From: Massilia sp. BSC265
Lineage (GTDB): Bacteria > Pseudomonadota > Gammaproteobacteria > Burkholderiales > Burkholderiaceae_D
Direction: 5' to 3'
DNA: 64,000 nucleotides
Assembly (NCBI RefSeq): GCF_000740675.1
Contig: NZ_JPXI01000037.1
Location: 354,656-418,655, forward strand
Notes under the pieces: generated by a model
Seen by the model: the letters and a program-made list of their open reading frames with translations, nothing else
Told to the model about the DNA's origin: nothing
The model's database searches: none
Made by a program: the position numbers and the translations under genes
Part shown: positions 8,471-18,373 of the stretch, one piece after another
Layout of the letters: each line of letters begins with the position of its first letter
Numbering within the stretch: the first letter of the stretch is position 1

Positions 8471-11400
8471 TCAGGCAGCCAGGCGGTCCGGGCTCGAACC
8501 TTCCGACAGCGCCCAGACGTCCAGCATGGCCTGCTCGAGCTCGACCGGCTGCGCGAAGCCGGTCAGGCCGCGCGCCTCGGTAACCTCGGCAACGGCGGCC
8601 TGCGGGTCGCCGCCCATGCCGGCACGCTCGATCACCTGCAGCAGCAGGCGCTGCTGGGTGCGGCGCAGGGCCTGCATCGCGTAGTTGCGCAGCTGTTCCT
8701 GCGACTTGCTCTGGGCCGGCAGCTTCAGGCCGCGCTCGAGCGTGTCGATGCCGGCCTGCTGGCGCAGGGCCATGCCGACCTGCAGGAACTGGGCCAGGCT
8801 CATGCCGCTCGGGCGCTGCACCGACACGGCCGCGAACAGGAAGGTGGCCAGCGACTCGATGGTCTCGACCGCCTTCCAGGCCGCGGTGAAGGAAGCCGGC
8901 AGGCCGCTGTGGCCGTCGGCTTCCGAACGGGCCGGGGTCAGCGAACGCAGCTGGTCGGCCTGGCCGAACAGGCTCGAGAGCTCGGCCATGCCGTCGGTAC
9001 CGGCCGGCAGCGACAGCACGCCTTCGATCACGGCGCGCAACAGCGCACGGGTGCGCGTATCGACCGCCATCGAGACGTCACGCGGCACCTTCAGCGATTC
9101 AAGGTCGAGCGCGTCGAACACCGGCGCCAGGTGCAGCGCCGACCAGGCGCGGGCCCAGGCCTTCACCACTTCGGTTTCCTCGACGCGGTGCTCGGCAGCC
9201 AGGTCGCGCAGCATCAGCGGACCGCATCGGTTCACCGCTTCGTTGGCCAGAACGGTCGCCAGGATGGCGTTGGCCAGCGGGTGGTTCAGCGGGTTGCGGG
9301 TGGCGACCAGCTGGGCCGGGAAGTACGGGCGCAGCAGCGACTCGGCCCAGGTTTCCCCCGTCAGGTCGAGTGCCGACAGGGTGCGCTTGAAGCGGTTCTT
9401 CACGTTGGCGACGACCACTGCCAGTTCCGGCGCGGTCAGACCCAGGCCCAGCGCCTTGCGGCGGGCCAGCTCGGTGTCGGTCGGCAGCTGTTCCAGCTCG
9501 CGGTTGACGGCGCCTTCCGATTCCAGGTTGGTGATCAGGGCGGCGTAGCCGTCCACGGTCGAGGCGGTGGTCTGCGCCTGCGCTTCGCGCGTCAAGAGGT
9601 GGGTCTGCAGGGTGTTGTCGCGCAGGACCAGGTCTTCCACGGCGCCGGTCATCTCGTTCAGGATGCGGTTACGGTCTGCTTCCGGCAGCTCGCCGGCGTT
9701 GACTTCGGTGTCCAGCCAGATCTTGATGTTGACTTCGTGGTCGGAGCAGTCCACGCCCGCCGAGTTGTCGATCGCATCGGTGAAGATGCGGCCGCCCGCC
9801 AGGGCGAACTCGATACGGCCGGCCTGGGTCGCGCCCAGGTTGCCGCCTTCGGCCACCACCTTGCAGCGCAGTTCGTTGCCGTTGACGCGGATGCGGTCGT
9901 TGGCGCGGTCCTTCACCTGGGCATGGGTCTCGTTCGAGGACTTGATGTAGGTGCCGATGCCGCCGTTGTAGAACAGGTCGACCGGCGCCAGCAGGATGCG
10001 GTGCATCAGCTCTTCCGGCGACAGCGAGGTTTCCTTGATGTCCAGGGCAGCACGCACTTCCGGGGTCAGCTCGATCGAGCGCGCGGTACGCGGGTACACG
10101 CCGCCGCCCTGCGAGATCAGCGACTTGTCATAGTCCTCCCACGAGGAGCGCGGGAGCGCGAACATGCGCTCGCGCTCCTTGAACGACACCGCGACGTCCG
10201 GGGTCGGGTCCAGGAAGATGTGGCGGTGATCGAAAGCCGCCACCAGCTTGAGCTGGCGCGACAGCAGCACGCCATTGCCGAACACGTCGCCCGACATGTC
10301 GCCCACGCCGACCATGGTCACCGGGGTGGTGTTCATGTCGTGGCCCAGTTCGTAGAAGTGGCGCTTGACCGCTTCGAACGCGCCCTTGGCGGTGATGCCC
10401 ATCTTCTTGTGGTCGTAGCCGTTCGAGCCGCCCGAGGCGAAGGCATCGCCCAGCCAGAAGCCGCGCTTGACGGCGATGCTGTTGGCGATGTCCGAGAAGG
10501 TTGCGGTGCCCTTGTCGGCGGCCACCACCAGGTACGGGTCGTCCTGGTCGTGGCGCACGGTGTTCTCCGGCGGGACGATGGCGCCGCGCACGCGGTTGTC
10601 GGTCACTTCCAGCAGGCTGGCGATGAACTCGCGGTAGCATGCCTCGCCTTCGGCCGCCACGATTTCACGCGGGGCGCCGGTCGGCATCTGCTTGCACACG
10701 AAACCGCCCTTCGAGCCGGCCGGCACGATGACGGCGTTCTTGACCATCTGTGCCTTGACCAGGCCCAGCACTTCGGTGCGGTAGTCTTCCATGCGGTCCG
10801 ACCAGCGCAGGCCGCCGCGGGCAACCGGGCCGCCGCGCAGGTGCACGCCTTCGAAGCGGCGCGAGAACACGTAGATCTCACGGTACGGGCGCGGCTCCGG
10901 CGCCAGCGCCAGGTTGCTGGTGTCGACCTTGAAGATGATCTTCTCGCCGCCGTTCTGGAAGTAATTGGTGCGCACGGTGGCCAGGGCCAGGTCGACCAGG
11001 GCAGCCATGATTTCCTCGGTGTCGGCGTGGTTCACGGCCGACAGGCCGGCCTTGAGTGCGGCCAGCTTGGCGGTGCCGGCAGCGTGCTCGGAATCGCCCA
11101 GCTTTGGATCGAAGCGCAGCAGGAAGGCAGTGACGAATTCCTTCACCAGGGCCGGCTGGGTGCGCAGGGTTTCGGCCATGTAGCGCACCGAGAACTTCGA
11201 GCCCAGCTGGCGCCAGTAGCTGATGTAGGCGCGCACCAGCTGCACTTCGCGCAGCGACAGGCCGCCTTCGATGGTCAGGCCGTTCATGCGGCCGTCTTCG
11301 GCCTCGTTGTTGAACAGCGCGGTGAACAGTTCCTCGGCCACCGGGATGATGCCCGGCTTGACCAGCTTGGCGCCGCTTTCGTCGTCCACGGCCAGCGCGG

Positions 11401-13180
11401 TGACGTGGTGGCGGGTGCCGTCGGCGGTGGTGAACGACCAGGTCTGCTCACGGTCCACGGCAATGCCGGCGTTCTGCAGGGCCGGCAGGATACGCGACAG
11501 CGACGGTACGGTCTCGCCCGAGTACAGGCGGATCGAGGCATCGATGCCGTTGGCGTCATCGCCCGGTTCGACGCGTGCGACGACGCGGTCCGCCTGGCCG
11601 TTCTTCAGCAGGGCCTGCAGGTCGCGGAAAGCGGTTTCCGGCGCGGTGTTGGTGACAAAACTGACCGGCAGGTTGGCGCCGAGCTTGCGCAGGCTGCTGC
11701 GCAGGCTGGCGTCCTCGATGGTGTTGGTGACGGCGGCGAAACGGTCATGCCAGCCGTCCAGCACCGCCAGCAACGGCTGCTGGATGTCGGTTTCGAGGTC
11801 GAGCGGGTAGCGGGCTGCCTGCGCGATCAGATACACGCGGGCCAGCGGGCCGTCGGCCACCAGGGTCTGCACGCGCACATCGACGGCGCCCGAGCTGTTC
11901 TTCAGGGCCGAAGCCAGGCTGGACGCGACGGCGGCGCTGTAGCGCTCGCGTGGCAGGTAGACCAGCACGTTCAGGTGGCGCGCATACACGTCGCGGCGCG
12001 CGAAGACCTTCGGGCGCGGCTGCTTGTACAGCGACACGACCGACGAGCACACCTGGGCCAGCCATTCCGGATCGGCTTCCAGCGCTTCGGTGCGCGGCAG
12101 CGATTCGAGGATCTCGACGAACTTCTCGGCACGGAAGCCTTCCTGGCGCACGCCGGCGATCGACAGCACCTTGGCGACGCGGCCGCGCGCGAACGGCAGG
12201 CGCGCCAGCGGGGTCGAGGTGGCGGCGCGGGTGAACAGGCCGACGAAGCAGTGCTCGCCCAGGATGCGCCCTTGCGCATCGGTATTGCGCACGCCGATGA
12301 AGTCGAGCGGCTGGTCGCGGTGCAGGGTGCCCTCGACGTCGGCCTTGACGATCGACAGGGTGTCGGCGCGGCGCGACAGGGTTTCGAAGTCGCCCGGGAT
12401 GTTGGCCAGGCAGGTGCCGTAGACCGGGTGGGCGGTGTCGGCAAGCACGCCGATGCGGCTCGGAATGTCGCGCTCGAGTTCGCGCGCGCCTTCCTTCACC
12501 ACGTAGTAGGCGTAGCCGAAGGGCTCGAAGCCTTCGTTCTTGGCCCACTCGAGGAATGCGGCCACTTCCTGGCCTTCGGCGCTGCCGGCTTGCGCGCTTG
12601 CCGCGGCCACCGCGGTCATGCGGTCGGCCATCTTGACGGCGTCGTGGTGCACGGTGGCCGCATCGTTGGCCACCATGCGGATGCGCGCGGTCAGGGAATC
12701 CAGTTCGGAGAATTCGAGCTCGTCGCTCATCAGGATCAGGACGATCGACTCCAGCGGCGCGCCGGCTTCGCCGACGCTGGTGGCCAGGCCGGTGGCGTCA
12801 CGGCGCACCGGCAGCACGGCGTTCATCACGCCGCTGGCGGTCTGGCGCTCCTTGCGCAGGGCCATGACGAAGGAGTCGACCAGGTAAGGCATGTCGTCGT
12901 TCAGGATCAGCAGGGCAGTCGCCATGCCGCCACGGCCGTCGGAGTAGCTCATCGTGGCGATCTGGCAGCCGGGACCGCTGCGCTGGGCCAGCTGCGAGAA
13001 TCCTTCCCACAGCACCGGGGCCAGGCTTTCGGGGGCGGTGCCGGCCAGGTCTTCGTCGTCGAGCGATCCGAGCCAGGCGCTGATGAGCGCCCCTACCTGC
13101 GCATTGGCGCCGGCGGCGGACTGGTTTGCGTTGACCAGGTTGAGCGTCTGGCTGCGCAAATCTTGAGGCATGTCTTTCAT
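8471..13180 (-). CDS. gdhB: NAD-specific glutamate dehydrogenase, large (about 180 kDa) type
   Basis: A 1569-residue GDH of the large bacterial class (PF05088), oxidatively deaminating glutamate to 2-oxoglutarate and ammonium. The N-terminal half holds ACT-like regulatory segments; the catalytic part has the lysine motif PAGSKGGF (about 10700-10725) and the NAD-binding VGVGDMSGDVFGNG (about 10270-10315). I chose ATG 13180, with TTTGGAGAAG upstream, over a longer frame to 13216. It lies between astB and astE, so the glutamate made by AST can be oxidised directly. In P. aeruginosa gdhB is a separate gene that is also ArgR-controlled. A TATAAA box and a palindrome at 13245-13270 may give it its own promoter. 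Confidence 0.95.
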   Translation of the reverse strand: MKDMPQDLRSQTLNLVNANQSAAGANAQVGALISAWLGSLDDEDLAGTAPESLAPVLWEGFSQLAQRSGPGCQIATMSYSDGRGGMATALLILNDDMPYLVDSFVMALRKERQTASGVMNAVLPVRRDATGLATSVGEAGAPLESIVLILMSDELEFSELDSLTARIRMVANDAATVHHDAVKMADRMTAVAAASAQAGSAEGQEVAAFLEWAKNEGFEPFGYAYYVVKEGARELERDIPSRIGVLADTAHPVYGTCLANIPGDFETLSRRADTLSIVKADVEGTLHRDQPLDFIGVRNTDAQGRILGEHCFVGLFTRAATSTPLARLPFARGRVAKVLSIAGVRQEGFRAEKFVEILESLPRTEALEADPEWLAQVCSSVVSLYKQPRPKVFARRDVYARHLNVLVYLPRERYSAAVASSLASALKNSSGAVDVRVQTLVADGPLARVYLIAQAARYPLDLETDIQQPLLAVLDGWHDRFAAVTNTIEDASLRSSLRKLGANLPVSFVTNTAPETAFRDLQALLKNGQADRVVARVEPGDDANGIDASIRLYSGETVPSLSRILPALQNAGIAVDREQTWSFTTADGTRHHVTALAVDDESGAKLVKPGIIPVAEELFTALFNNEAEDGRMNGLTIEGGLSLREVQLVRAYISYWRQLGSKFSVRYMAETLRTQPALVKEFVTAFLLRFDPKLGDSEHAAGTAKLAALKAGLSAVNHADTEEIMAALVDLALATVRTNYFQNGGEKIIFKVDTSNLALAPEPRPYREIYVFSRRFEGVHLRGGPVARGGLRWSDRMEDYRTEVLGLVKAQMVKNAVIVPAGSKGGFVCKQMPTGAPREIVAAEGEACYREFIASLLEVTDNRVRGAIVPPENTVRHDQDDPYLVVAADKGTATFSDIANSIAVKRGFWLGDAFASGGSNGYDHKKMGITAKGAFEAVKRHFYELGHDMNTTPVTMVGVGDMSGDVFGNGVLLSRQLKLVAAFDHRHIFLDPTPDVAVSFKERERMFALPRSSWEDYDKSLISQGGGVYPRTARSIELTPEVRAALDIKETSLSPEELMHRILLAPVDLFYNGGIGTYIKSSNETHAQVKDRANDRIRVNGNELRCKVVAEGGNLGATQAGRIEFALAGGRIFTDAIDNSAGVDCSDHEVNIKIWLDTEVNAGELPEADRNRILNEMTGAVEDLVLRDNTLQTHLLTREAQAQTTASTVDGYAALITNLESEGAVNRELEQLPTDTELARRKALGLGLTAPELAVVVANVKNRFKRTLSALDLTGETWAESLLRPYFPAQLVATRNPLNHPLANAILATVLANEAVNRCGPLMLRDLAAEHRVEETEVVKAWARAWSALHLAPVFDALDLESLKVPRDVSMAVDTRTRALLRAVIEGVLSLPAGTDGMAELSSLFGQADQLRSLTPARSEADGHSGLPASFTAAWKAVETIESLATFLFAAVSVQRPSGMSLAQFLQVGMALRQQAGIDTLERGLKLPAQSKSQEQLRNYAMQALRRTQQRLLLQVIERAGMGGDPQAAVAEVTEARGLTGFAQPVELEQAMLDVWALSEGSSPDRLAA

Positions 13181-13244
13181 GTTGCTTCTCCAAAGTTTGT
13201 GTGCCGAGGCGCGCATCTGGCTTGTGGCTTGGCGCCGCCCTGGC

Positions 13245-13270
13245 TTTATATGGACGGGGGTGTCCCGTCC
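13245..13270 (-). promoter_or_regulatory. Possible gdhB promoter with operator-like palindrome
   Basis: On the minus strand, TATAAA (13245-13250) lies 65 bp before the gdhB ATG. Directly upstream is the inverted repeat GGACGGG-N5-CCCGTCC (13252-13270), occupying the spacer where a regulator could block or bend the promoter. The -35 (TTCGGA) is weak. No ArgR-like TGTCGC was seen here. Functional meaning is inferred. Confidence 0.35.
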
Positions 13271-13328
13271 GAATTCCGTGCGCGCCTTTCAATCCGGGGC
13301 GCGCAATCCGCAATTAGAACATGCCGCG

Positions 13329-13351
13329 GGAACAGGGTCACGCCCTGTTCC
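13329..13351. terminator. Hairpin between astB and gdhB
   Basis: A perfect 9-bp stem (GGAACAGGG / CCCTGTTCC) with a five-base loop lies 23 bp after the astB stop. There is no T-run on the minus strand, so it is more likely an RNA-processing or stabilising hairpin than a full terminator, and could set different astB and gdhB transcript levels. Confidence 0.45.
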
Positions 13352-13374
13352 GTTACACCTACGCGGCCCGGGGT

Positions 13375-14727
13375 TTACGACAGGTCGTACAGGCCCGGCA
13401 GGCCGAGGATGCGTTCCAGTTCCTCGAGCGCGGTAATGCATTCGATCGCCAGCTGCGGGTCGGCCAGATCCTTCGGCTCGACCCGGTCGCGGTAGTGTTT
13501 CTCGACCCAGGAGACCAGCAGCCCGTACAGCGTTTCGGTCATGATGACGCCGCCGTGCATGGCCTGCGCTTCGTCGTCGGTGAGGGCCACCCGCAGGCGC
13601 AGGCAGGCCGGTCCGCCGCCGTTGCGCATGCTCTGGCGCAGGTCGAATTCCAGCAGCTCATCGATCGGGCCGCCACCCGCCACCATCGCATCGAGGTAAC
13701 GCGCCACCGCATCGTTCTCGCGGCACTCATGCGGCACCACCAGCGCCATGCGGCCATCCTGTTTGGTGAGCAGCTGGCTGTTGAACAGGTAGCTGGCCAC
13801 GGCGTCGGCCACCGGCACCTGGGCGCTGGAGACGCGCACCGGCACCAGATCGGTGTCGACGCTGCCCAGTGCGCCGCGCAGCGCATCCAGCGTGCCGGCC
13901 TCGTCGAAGAAGGCCTGCTCGTGGTAGAACAGCACGTTGCCGTTGCCGACCGCGATCACGTCGTTGTGGAACACGCCCTGGTCGATCACGTCCGGGTTCT
14001 GCGAGGCGAACACGGTGCGCGCCGGGTCCAGCCCGTGCAAGCGCGCGACCGCCTGCGAGGCTTCCAGGGTCTGGCGTGCCGGGTATTTCTTCGGCGCCGG
14101 GGCGGCGGGGTCGAATTCGGCGCGGCCGTACACGAAGAACTCCACGCCGGCGGCGCCATGCGCCGCGGCGAAGCGGGTGTGGTTGGCGGCGCCCTCGTCG
14201 CCGAAGGCCGGCACCGGCGGCAGCGCGTCATGCACCACGAAGCGGCTGGAATCCTTGAAGATCGCACGCAGGGTGCGCGTGGCCTGCACATGCTCTTCCG
14301 AGCGGTGCAGCTTGTTGTTCAGGTTCGCCGGAGTGAAGTGCACGCGCCCGTCCGCCGTGTCGCTTGATGGACTGACCGTGGCCGCGTTGGCGGTCCACAT
14401 TGGCGCCGCCGAATAGGCGCAGGCCAGGATCACCGGCGCTTCGCGCCAGGCGCGCGCCAGCACGTCGGCGTCGGTGCCGGAAAAGCCGATGCGGCGCAAC
14501 AGGCGGAAGTTCGGGCGCGCCTGCGGCGGCATCACCGCCTGGGCGAAGCCGCGCGCGGCCAGGTCACGCATCTTGGCCAGGCCCTGCAGGGCGGCCTGGC
14601 GCGGGTTCGAGGCGCTGCGCACATTGCTGAACGAGGCGACGTTGCCGAATGAGAGTCCGGCGTAGTTATGGGATGGCCCAACCAGGCCGTCGAAGTTGTA
14701 TTCGCGGGCAGAACGCATAAGCGGCAT
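13375..14727 (-). CDS. astB: N-succinylarginine dihydrolase
   Basis: Second AST enzyme: succinylarginine to succinylornithine, CO2 and two ammonia, by an amidinotransferase-like fold. The conserved start [15 protein letters not shown] and the active-site block [11 protein letters not shown] (Cys375, matching catalytic Cys365 of E. coli AstB) are both present. I place the start at ATG 14727, giving 450 residues (E. coli 447); the frame runs open much further upstream through astD, but that part is an antisense-free shadow of astD. ATG 14727 is 5 bp after the astD stop, so the genes are translationally close. An alternative ATG lies at 14718. Confidence 0.96.
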   Translation of the reverse strand: MPLMRSAREYNFDGLVGPSHNYAGLSFGNVASFSNVRSASNPRQAALQGLAKMRDLAARGFAQAVMPPQARPNFRLLRRIGFSGTDADVLARAWREAPVILACAYSAAPMWTANAATVSPSSDTADGRVHFTPANLNNKLHRSEEHVQATRTLRAIFKDSSRFVVHDALPPVPAFGDEGAANHTRFAAAHGAAGVEFFVYGRAEFDPAAPAPKKYPARQTLEASQAVARLHGLDPARTVFASQNPDVIDQGVFHNDVIAVGNGNVLFYHEQAFFDEAGTLDALRGALGSVDTDLVPVRVSSAQVPVADAVASYLFNSQLLTKQDGRMALVVPHECRENDAVARYLDAMVAGGGPIDELLEFDLRQSMRNGGGPACLRLRVALTDDEAQAMHGGVIMTETLYGLLVSWVEKHYRDRVEPKDLADPQLAIECITALEELERILGLPGLYDLS

Positions 14728-14732
14728 AGGTG

Positions 14733-16214
14733 TTAGAAAGTCAGGCCGGGAGACAGCTTGGCCGGCATGTCGAGTTCCGCCGTCTCGATCGAAGCGACCG
14801 GGTAGGCGCAGTAATCGGCGGCATAGTAGGCGCTCGGGCGGTGGTTGCCCGACTTGCCGACGCCGCCGAACGGGGCCGAACTGGCCGCGCCGGTGGTCGG
14901 GCGGTTCCAGTTGACGATGCCGGCGCGGGCGCGCACCGAGAAGCGCTTCCACAGTGCCTCGGAAGGCGACAACAGTGCCGCGGCCAGGCCGTATTCCGTG
15001 GCATTGGCCACGCGCAGGGCTTCGTCGAAGTCCTTCACGCGGATCACCTGCAGCAACGGGCCGAACCACTCTTCGTCCGGAATGCCTTGCGCCTCGGTGG
15101 TGTCGACGATGCCGGCGGTGACGAAGCCCGCGTCCGGGTCCAGCTGTTTCATCTGCAGCAGGACCTTGCCGCCCTTGGCTTCCATGTCGGCCTGCGCCTG
15201 CACCAGGCGGGCAGCGACTGCGCTCGACACCACCGGTCCCATGAAGGGTTGCGGATCGGCCTTCGAGGGGCCCGGCTGCAGGGATGCCGAGATGTTTACC
15301 AAACGGTCAAGAAATGCCTGTGCTTGCGGCGTGTCCTGGATGACCAGGCGGCGCGCGCAGGTGCAGCGCTGGCCGGCCGAGATGAAGGCCGACATCACGG
15401 TGTGGTGCACGGCGGCGTCGAGAAGCTTCGGGTCTTCCGGGATATCCCACACCACCAGCGGGTTGTTGCCGCCCATTTCCAGCGCCAGCATCTTGCCCGG
15501 CTTGCCGCCGAACTGCTTGTGCAGGGCCATGCCGGTCTGGCTGCTGCCGGTGAACAGGATGCCGTCGATGTCCTGGTGCTGGCCGAGCGCCACGCCGGTG
15601 TCGCGGCCGCCGTTGACCAGGTTCAGCACGCCCTTCGGCAGGCCGGCCTGCGCCCACAGCTGCACGGTCTTCACCGCGGTGCGCGGCGCGTACTCGCTCG
15701 GCTTGAACACCACGGTGTTCCCGGCGATCAGGGCCGGCACGATGTGGCCGTTCGGCAGGTGGCCGGGGAAGTTGTAGGGGCCGTAGACGGCGAACACGCC
15801 GTGCGGACGGTGGCGCAGCACGGCATTGCCGTCGGCCACCTTGGCAGCCGTTTCACCGGTGCGCGCGCCATAGGACTGGACCGAGATGTCGATCTTGTTC
15901 GCCATGGTAGCGACTTCGGTGCGCGCTTCCCACAGCGGCTTGCCCACTTCTTCGGCGATGATCGATGCCAGGTCCTCGCTGTGTTCCTTGAGCAGGTCGC
16001 GGAAGCGCGTGCAGATGGCGATGCGTTCTTCCAGCGGCGTGAGCGCCCAGGCTTCGAAGGCATTGCGGGCAGCGGCGGCGGCGCGTGCCACGTCTTCTTC
16101 GGTGGACGCATTGCTGGTCCAGGTCTGGCGGCCGGTCGAGGGGTCGATGGTGGCCAGTTCCGGACCGCTGCCGGCGAGCCACTCGCCGTCGATGTAATTC
16201 GAGAGATTAGGCAT
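14733..16214 (-). CDS. astD: N-succinylglutamate 5-semialdehyde dehydrogenase
   Basis: Fourth AST enzyme: NAD-dependent oxidation of succinylglutamate semialdehyde to succinylglutamate. It is a complete 493-residue aldehyde dehydrogenase with Asn148 (YNFPGH), the general base Glu246 in LEMGGNNP and the nucleophile Cys284 in GQRCTC. The GNNPLVV and [10 protein letters not shown] context is the AstD/AruD form and not that of generic aldehyde dehydrogenases. Its start overlaps the aruG 3' end by 8 bp, showing tight operon coupling. Confidence 0.96.
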   Translation of the reverse strand: MPNLSNYIDGEWLAGSGPELATIDPSTGRQTWTSNASTEEDVARAAAAARNAFEAWALTPLEERIAICTRFRDLLKEHSEDLASIIAEEVGKPLWEARTEVATMANKIDISVQSYGARTGETAAKVADGNAVLRHRPHGVFAVYGPYNFPGHLPNGHIVPALIAGNTVVFKPSEYAPRTAVKTVQLWAQAGLPKGVLNLVNGGRDTGVALGQHQDIDGILFTGSSQTGMALHKQFGGKPGKMLALEMGGNNPLVVWDIPEDPKLLDAAVHHTVMSAFISAGQRCTCARRLVIQDTPQAQAFLDRLVNISASLQPGPSKADPQPFMGPVVSSAVAARLVQAQADMEAKGGKVLLQMKQLDPDAGFVTAGIVDTTEAQGIPDEEWFGPLLQVIRVKDFDEALRVANATEYGLAAALLSPSEALWKRFSVRARAGIVNWNRPTTGAASSAPFGGVGKSGNHRPSAYYAADYCAYPVASIETAELDMPAKLSPGLTF

Positions 16215-17241
16215 TCGCGTTCTTCCTTGTATTGAGGGGCAGCGTGCGCACTTCGTCGCCGGCCTGCACGTGCAGCTGCGACAACTCCTGGGCGCTCAAG
16301 GCAATGCGGGTGGCGCCGGGCACGGCGCGGGTCAGGATCATGCGGAAATCGGTGAGCTTCGTGTTTGACACCAGCAGATGATCGGTCTCGCCTTCAGCGT
16401 GACCTTCCTCGACGATGGCCAGCACGCTGTCGCGCACCGCGCGCAGCTCCGACACGCGGCCCTGCAGCACCGGGCCGGCGTCGAAGATGTCGACATAGCC
16501 TTCGTAGTGCATGCCCTCGTTTTCCAGCAGCTTGCGCGCCGGCAGGGTCGAGGTGTGCACCTTGCCGATGACGTCGCGCGCCGACTCCGGCAGGTAGTCC
16601 ACGTACAGCGGCTGGCGCGGCATCAGCTCGGCGATGAAGGACTTCTTGCCGATCGCGGTCAGGCCGTCGACGTGGTCGAAGTCCATCTTGAAGAAATGGC
16701 GGCCCAGGCCTTCGTAGAAGGGCGAGACGCCGTTCTCGTCCTGGAAGCCGCGCATCTCGGCGATGATCTTCTCGGTGAACAGGTGCTGGAACTGGGCGAT
16801 GAACAGGAAGCGGCTCTTCGACAGCCACTTGCCGTTGAAGCCGGCGCGGTACTGCGGCAGCAGGAACAGCGAGCACAGCTCCGATGCGCCGGTCAGGTCG
16901 TTCGACAGGTACAGGGTCTCCATCCGCGTGAACACGTTCAGTTCGCGGCTGCAGTGCACCAGGGTGCCGATGCGGTAGTTGTAGAAGGGTTCGGTGAGGC
17001 CGACCGCGCCCTTGATCGCGCACACGCCGGCAATGCTGCCATTGTCAGTGTGCTCGAGCACGAACATGTAGTCGCGCTGCTCGGGCGGAATGGTTTCGTT
17101 GAACGAGGCCACCGCGGTCGCGACCCGGTCGCCCAGCATCTTGCGGTCGGGTTTCAGCGTGGTCATGCCGCTGCCGGCCTGGCGCGCCATCTCGATCAGA
17201 GCGTCGAGGTCGTCGGTTTTTACTGCACGGATAACGAGCAT
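16207..17241 (-). CDS. aruG: Arginine N-succinyltransferase, beta subunit
   Basis: First AST step, succinyl-CoA plus arginine. The 344-residue protein matches the AstA family (GNAT-like tandem fold) with LCSLFLLPQYRAGFNGKWLS, the family block GRHFFKMDF and VDIFDAGPVLQ. As in Pseudomonas, two paralogous subunits are encoded side by side (aruF upstream, 11 bp gap), whereas enterobacteria have a single astA. It overlaps astD by 8 bp. Which chain is alpha or beta is taken from gene order and from the closer resemblance of this one to single-chain AstA. Confidence 0.94.
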   Translation of the reverse strand: MLVIRAVKTDDLDALIEMARQAGSGMTTLKPDRKMLGDRVATAVASFNETIPPEQRDYMFVLEHTDNGSIAGVCAIKGAVGLTEPFYNYRIGTLVHCSRELNVFTRMETLYLSNDLTGASELCSLFLLPQYRAGFNGKWLSKSRFLFIAQFQHLFTEKIIAEMRGFQDENGVSPFYEGLGRHFFKMDFDHVDGLTAIGKKSFIAELMPRQPLYVDYLPESARDVIGKVHTSTLPARKLLENEGMHYEGYVDIFDAGPVLQGRVSELRAVRDSVLAIVEEGHAEGETDHLLVSNTKLTDFRMILTRAVPGATRIALSAQELSQLHVQAGDEVRTLPLNTRKNANA

Positions 17242-17252
17242 CGTTTCCTCTC

Positions 17253-18293
17253 TCAGATGCGCACGCAGGTGACGCTGTCGCCGGGGCTCACGCCGAGCGC
17301 CTGCTGGGCGTCGCGCGGCAGGCAGATCACCTGCGCCGAGTCCACCGGCGGGCAGGCGGTGATGACGGCGCGGAAGTTCTGTTCGGTGCTGGCCACCGCA
17401 TACGTGACCAGCTCATCGTGCCCATTCGCGCTGCCGGCGGCGCGGCCGGCGCTCTCGACCTGGCGCACCTGCGAGGCACAGAAGGAACGCAGCGCGTTCC
17501 GGTGAGCCTGCAGGATCGGACCGCCGTCGAAGATGTCGATGTACTCGTCGGCTTCGAAACCCTCCTCGGTCAGCAGCTTGAAGGCCAGCTGGCCGCTCGG
17601 GTGGATCTGGCCGAGCGCGGCCTGGGCGTCGCCCGGCAGCAGCGGTACGTAGACCGGGTAGTGCGGCATCAGCTCGACGATCAGGGTGCGGTTTCTTGCG
17701 CCGTCGATGACGCGCTCGGCGTCGAGGAAGTCCATCTTGAAGAACTTGCGGCCCAGCGCATTCCAGAACGGCGACTGGCCTTCGCTGTCGGTGACGCCGG
17801 CCAGCGGCACGAAGAAGCGGTCGCCGAAGCGTTGCGGCGCCAGCACGGCGTACAGCAGGCGCGCGCGCGACAGCAGCGCCGCCTCGGGGCCGGCGCCCTC
17901 GCGGTTGCGGACATAGAAGCCCGACAGGTGCGAATAGGCCGTCAGTTCCGAGCACAGGGTCAGGGCGTGCACGCTGTGGCTGATGTTCAGGTCGCGCGAG
18001 ACCTGTTGGATCACATCGTTGCGGAAGGCGAAATAGGTGCCGTTCGAGCCGGCCGAGGCGTGGATCGACGATGTACCGACGACCTCGCGCGTGCGCAGGT
18101 CTTCCAGCACGAACTGGTACGACTCCTCGCTCGGAATGTCGACGTGGGCGGCAAACGAGGCGATGGAACGCTCGACCGCCGCGACGATGGCTTCGCGCGT
18201 GCGCGGCAGCGTGTGCACGCCGGGGATCGTCACCGCGGCCATGGCCTCGAGGGCGCCGATATCCGCGCGTTCAACCGGTCGGACTACAAACAT
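17253..18293 (-). CDS. aruF: Arginine/ornithine N-succinyltransferase, alpha subunit
   Basis: The second AstA-family subunit, 346 residues, paralogous to the downstream aruG product (shared FKMDF, DIFDGGPILQ and LIVELMPHYPVYVPLLP blocks). It is expected to form the heteromeric succinyltransferase with AruG, which in Pseudomonas acts on arginine and ornithine. It starts 80 bp after astC and ends 11 bp before aruG. The family is certain; the alpha label follows Pseudomonas gene order. Confidence 0.93.
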   Translation of the reverse strand: MFVVRPVERADIGALEAMAAVTIPGVHTLPRTREAIVAAVERSIASFAAHVDIPSEESYQFVLEDLRTREVVGTSSIHASAGSNGTYFAFRNDVIQQVSRDLNISHSVHALTLCSELTAYSHLSGFYVRNREGAGPEAALLSRARLLYAVLAPQRFGDRFFVPLAGVTDSEGQSPFWNALGRKFFKMDFLDAERVIDGARNRTLIVELMPHYPVYVPLLPGDAQAALGQIHPSGQLAFKLLTEEGFEADEYIDIFDGGPILQAHRNALRSFCASQVRQVESAGRAAGSANGHDELVTYAVASTEQNFRAVITACPPVDSAQVICLPRDAQQALGVSPGDSVTCVRI

Positions 18294-18373
18294 GCGAACT
18301 CCTGGAAGAGATCAACTCAAACAGCGAAGCCGGCACACCTGCAAGAGTGCGCCGGCCGGATGCAAACGGCTCG

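Noticed and set aside
7997..13495. A 1832-codon open frame opposite gdhB
   Set aside because: Its low-complexity Arg/Gly/His/Gln-rich translation is a shadow of GC-rich codon use in gdhB; gdhB has recognised catalytic motifs and a good ribosome-binding site.
13375..15069. Extended 564-residue form of astB
   Set aside because: The first about 114 residues are an alternative-frame translation of astD; AstB alignment starts at ATG 14727.
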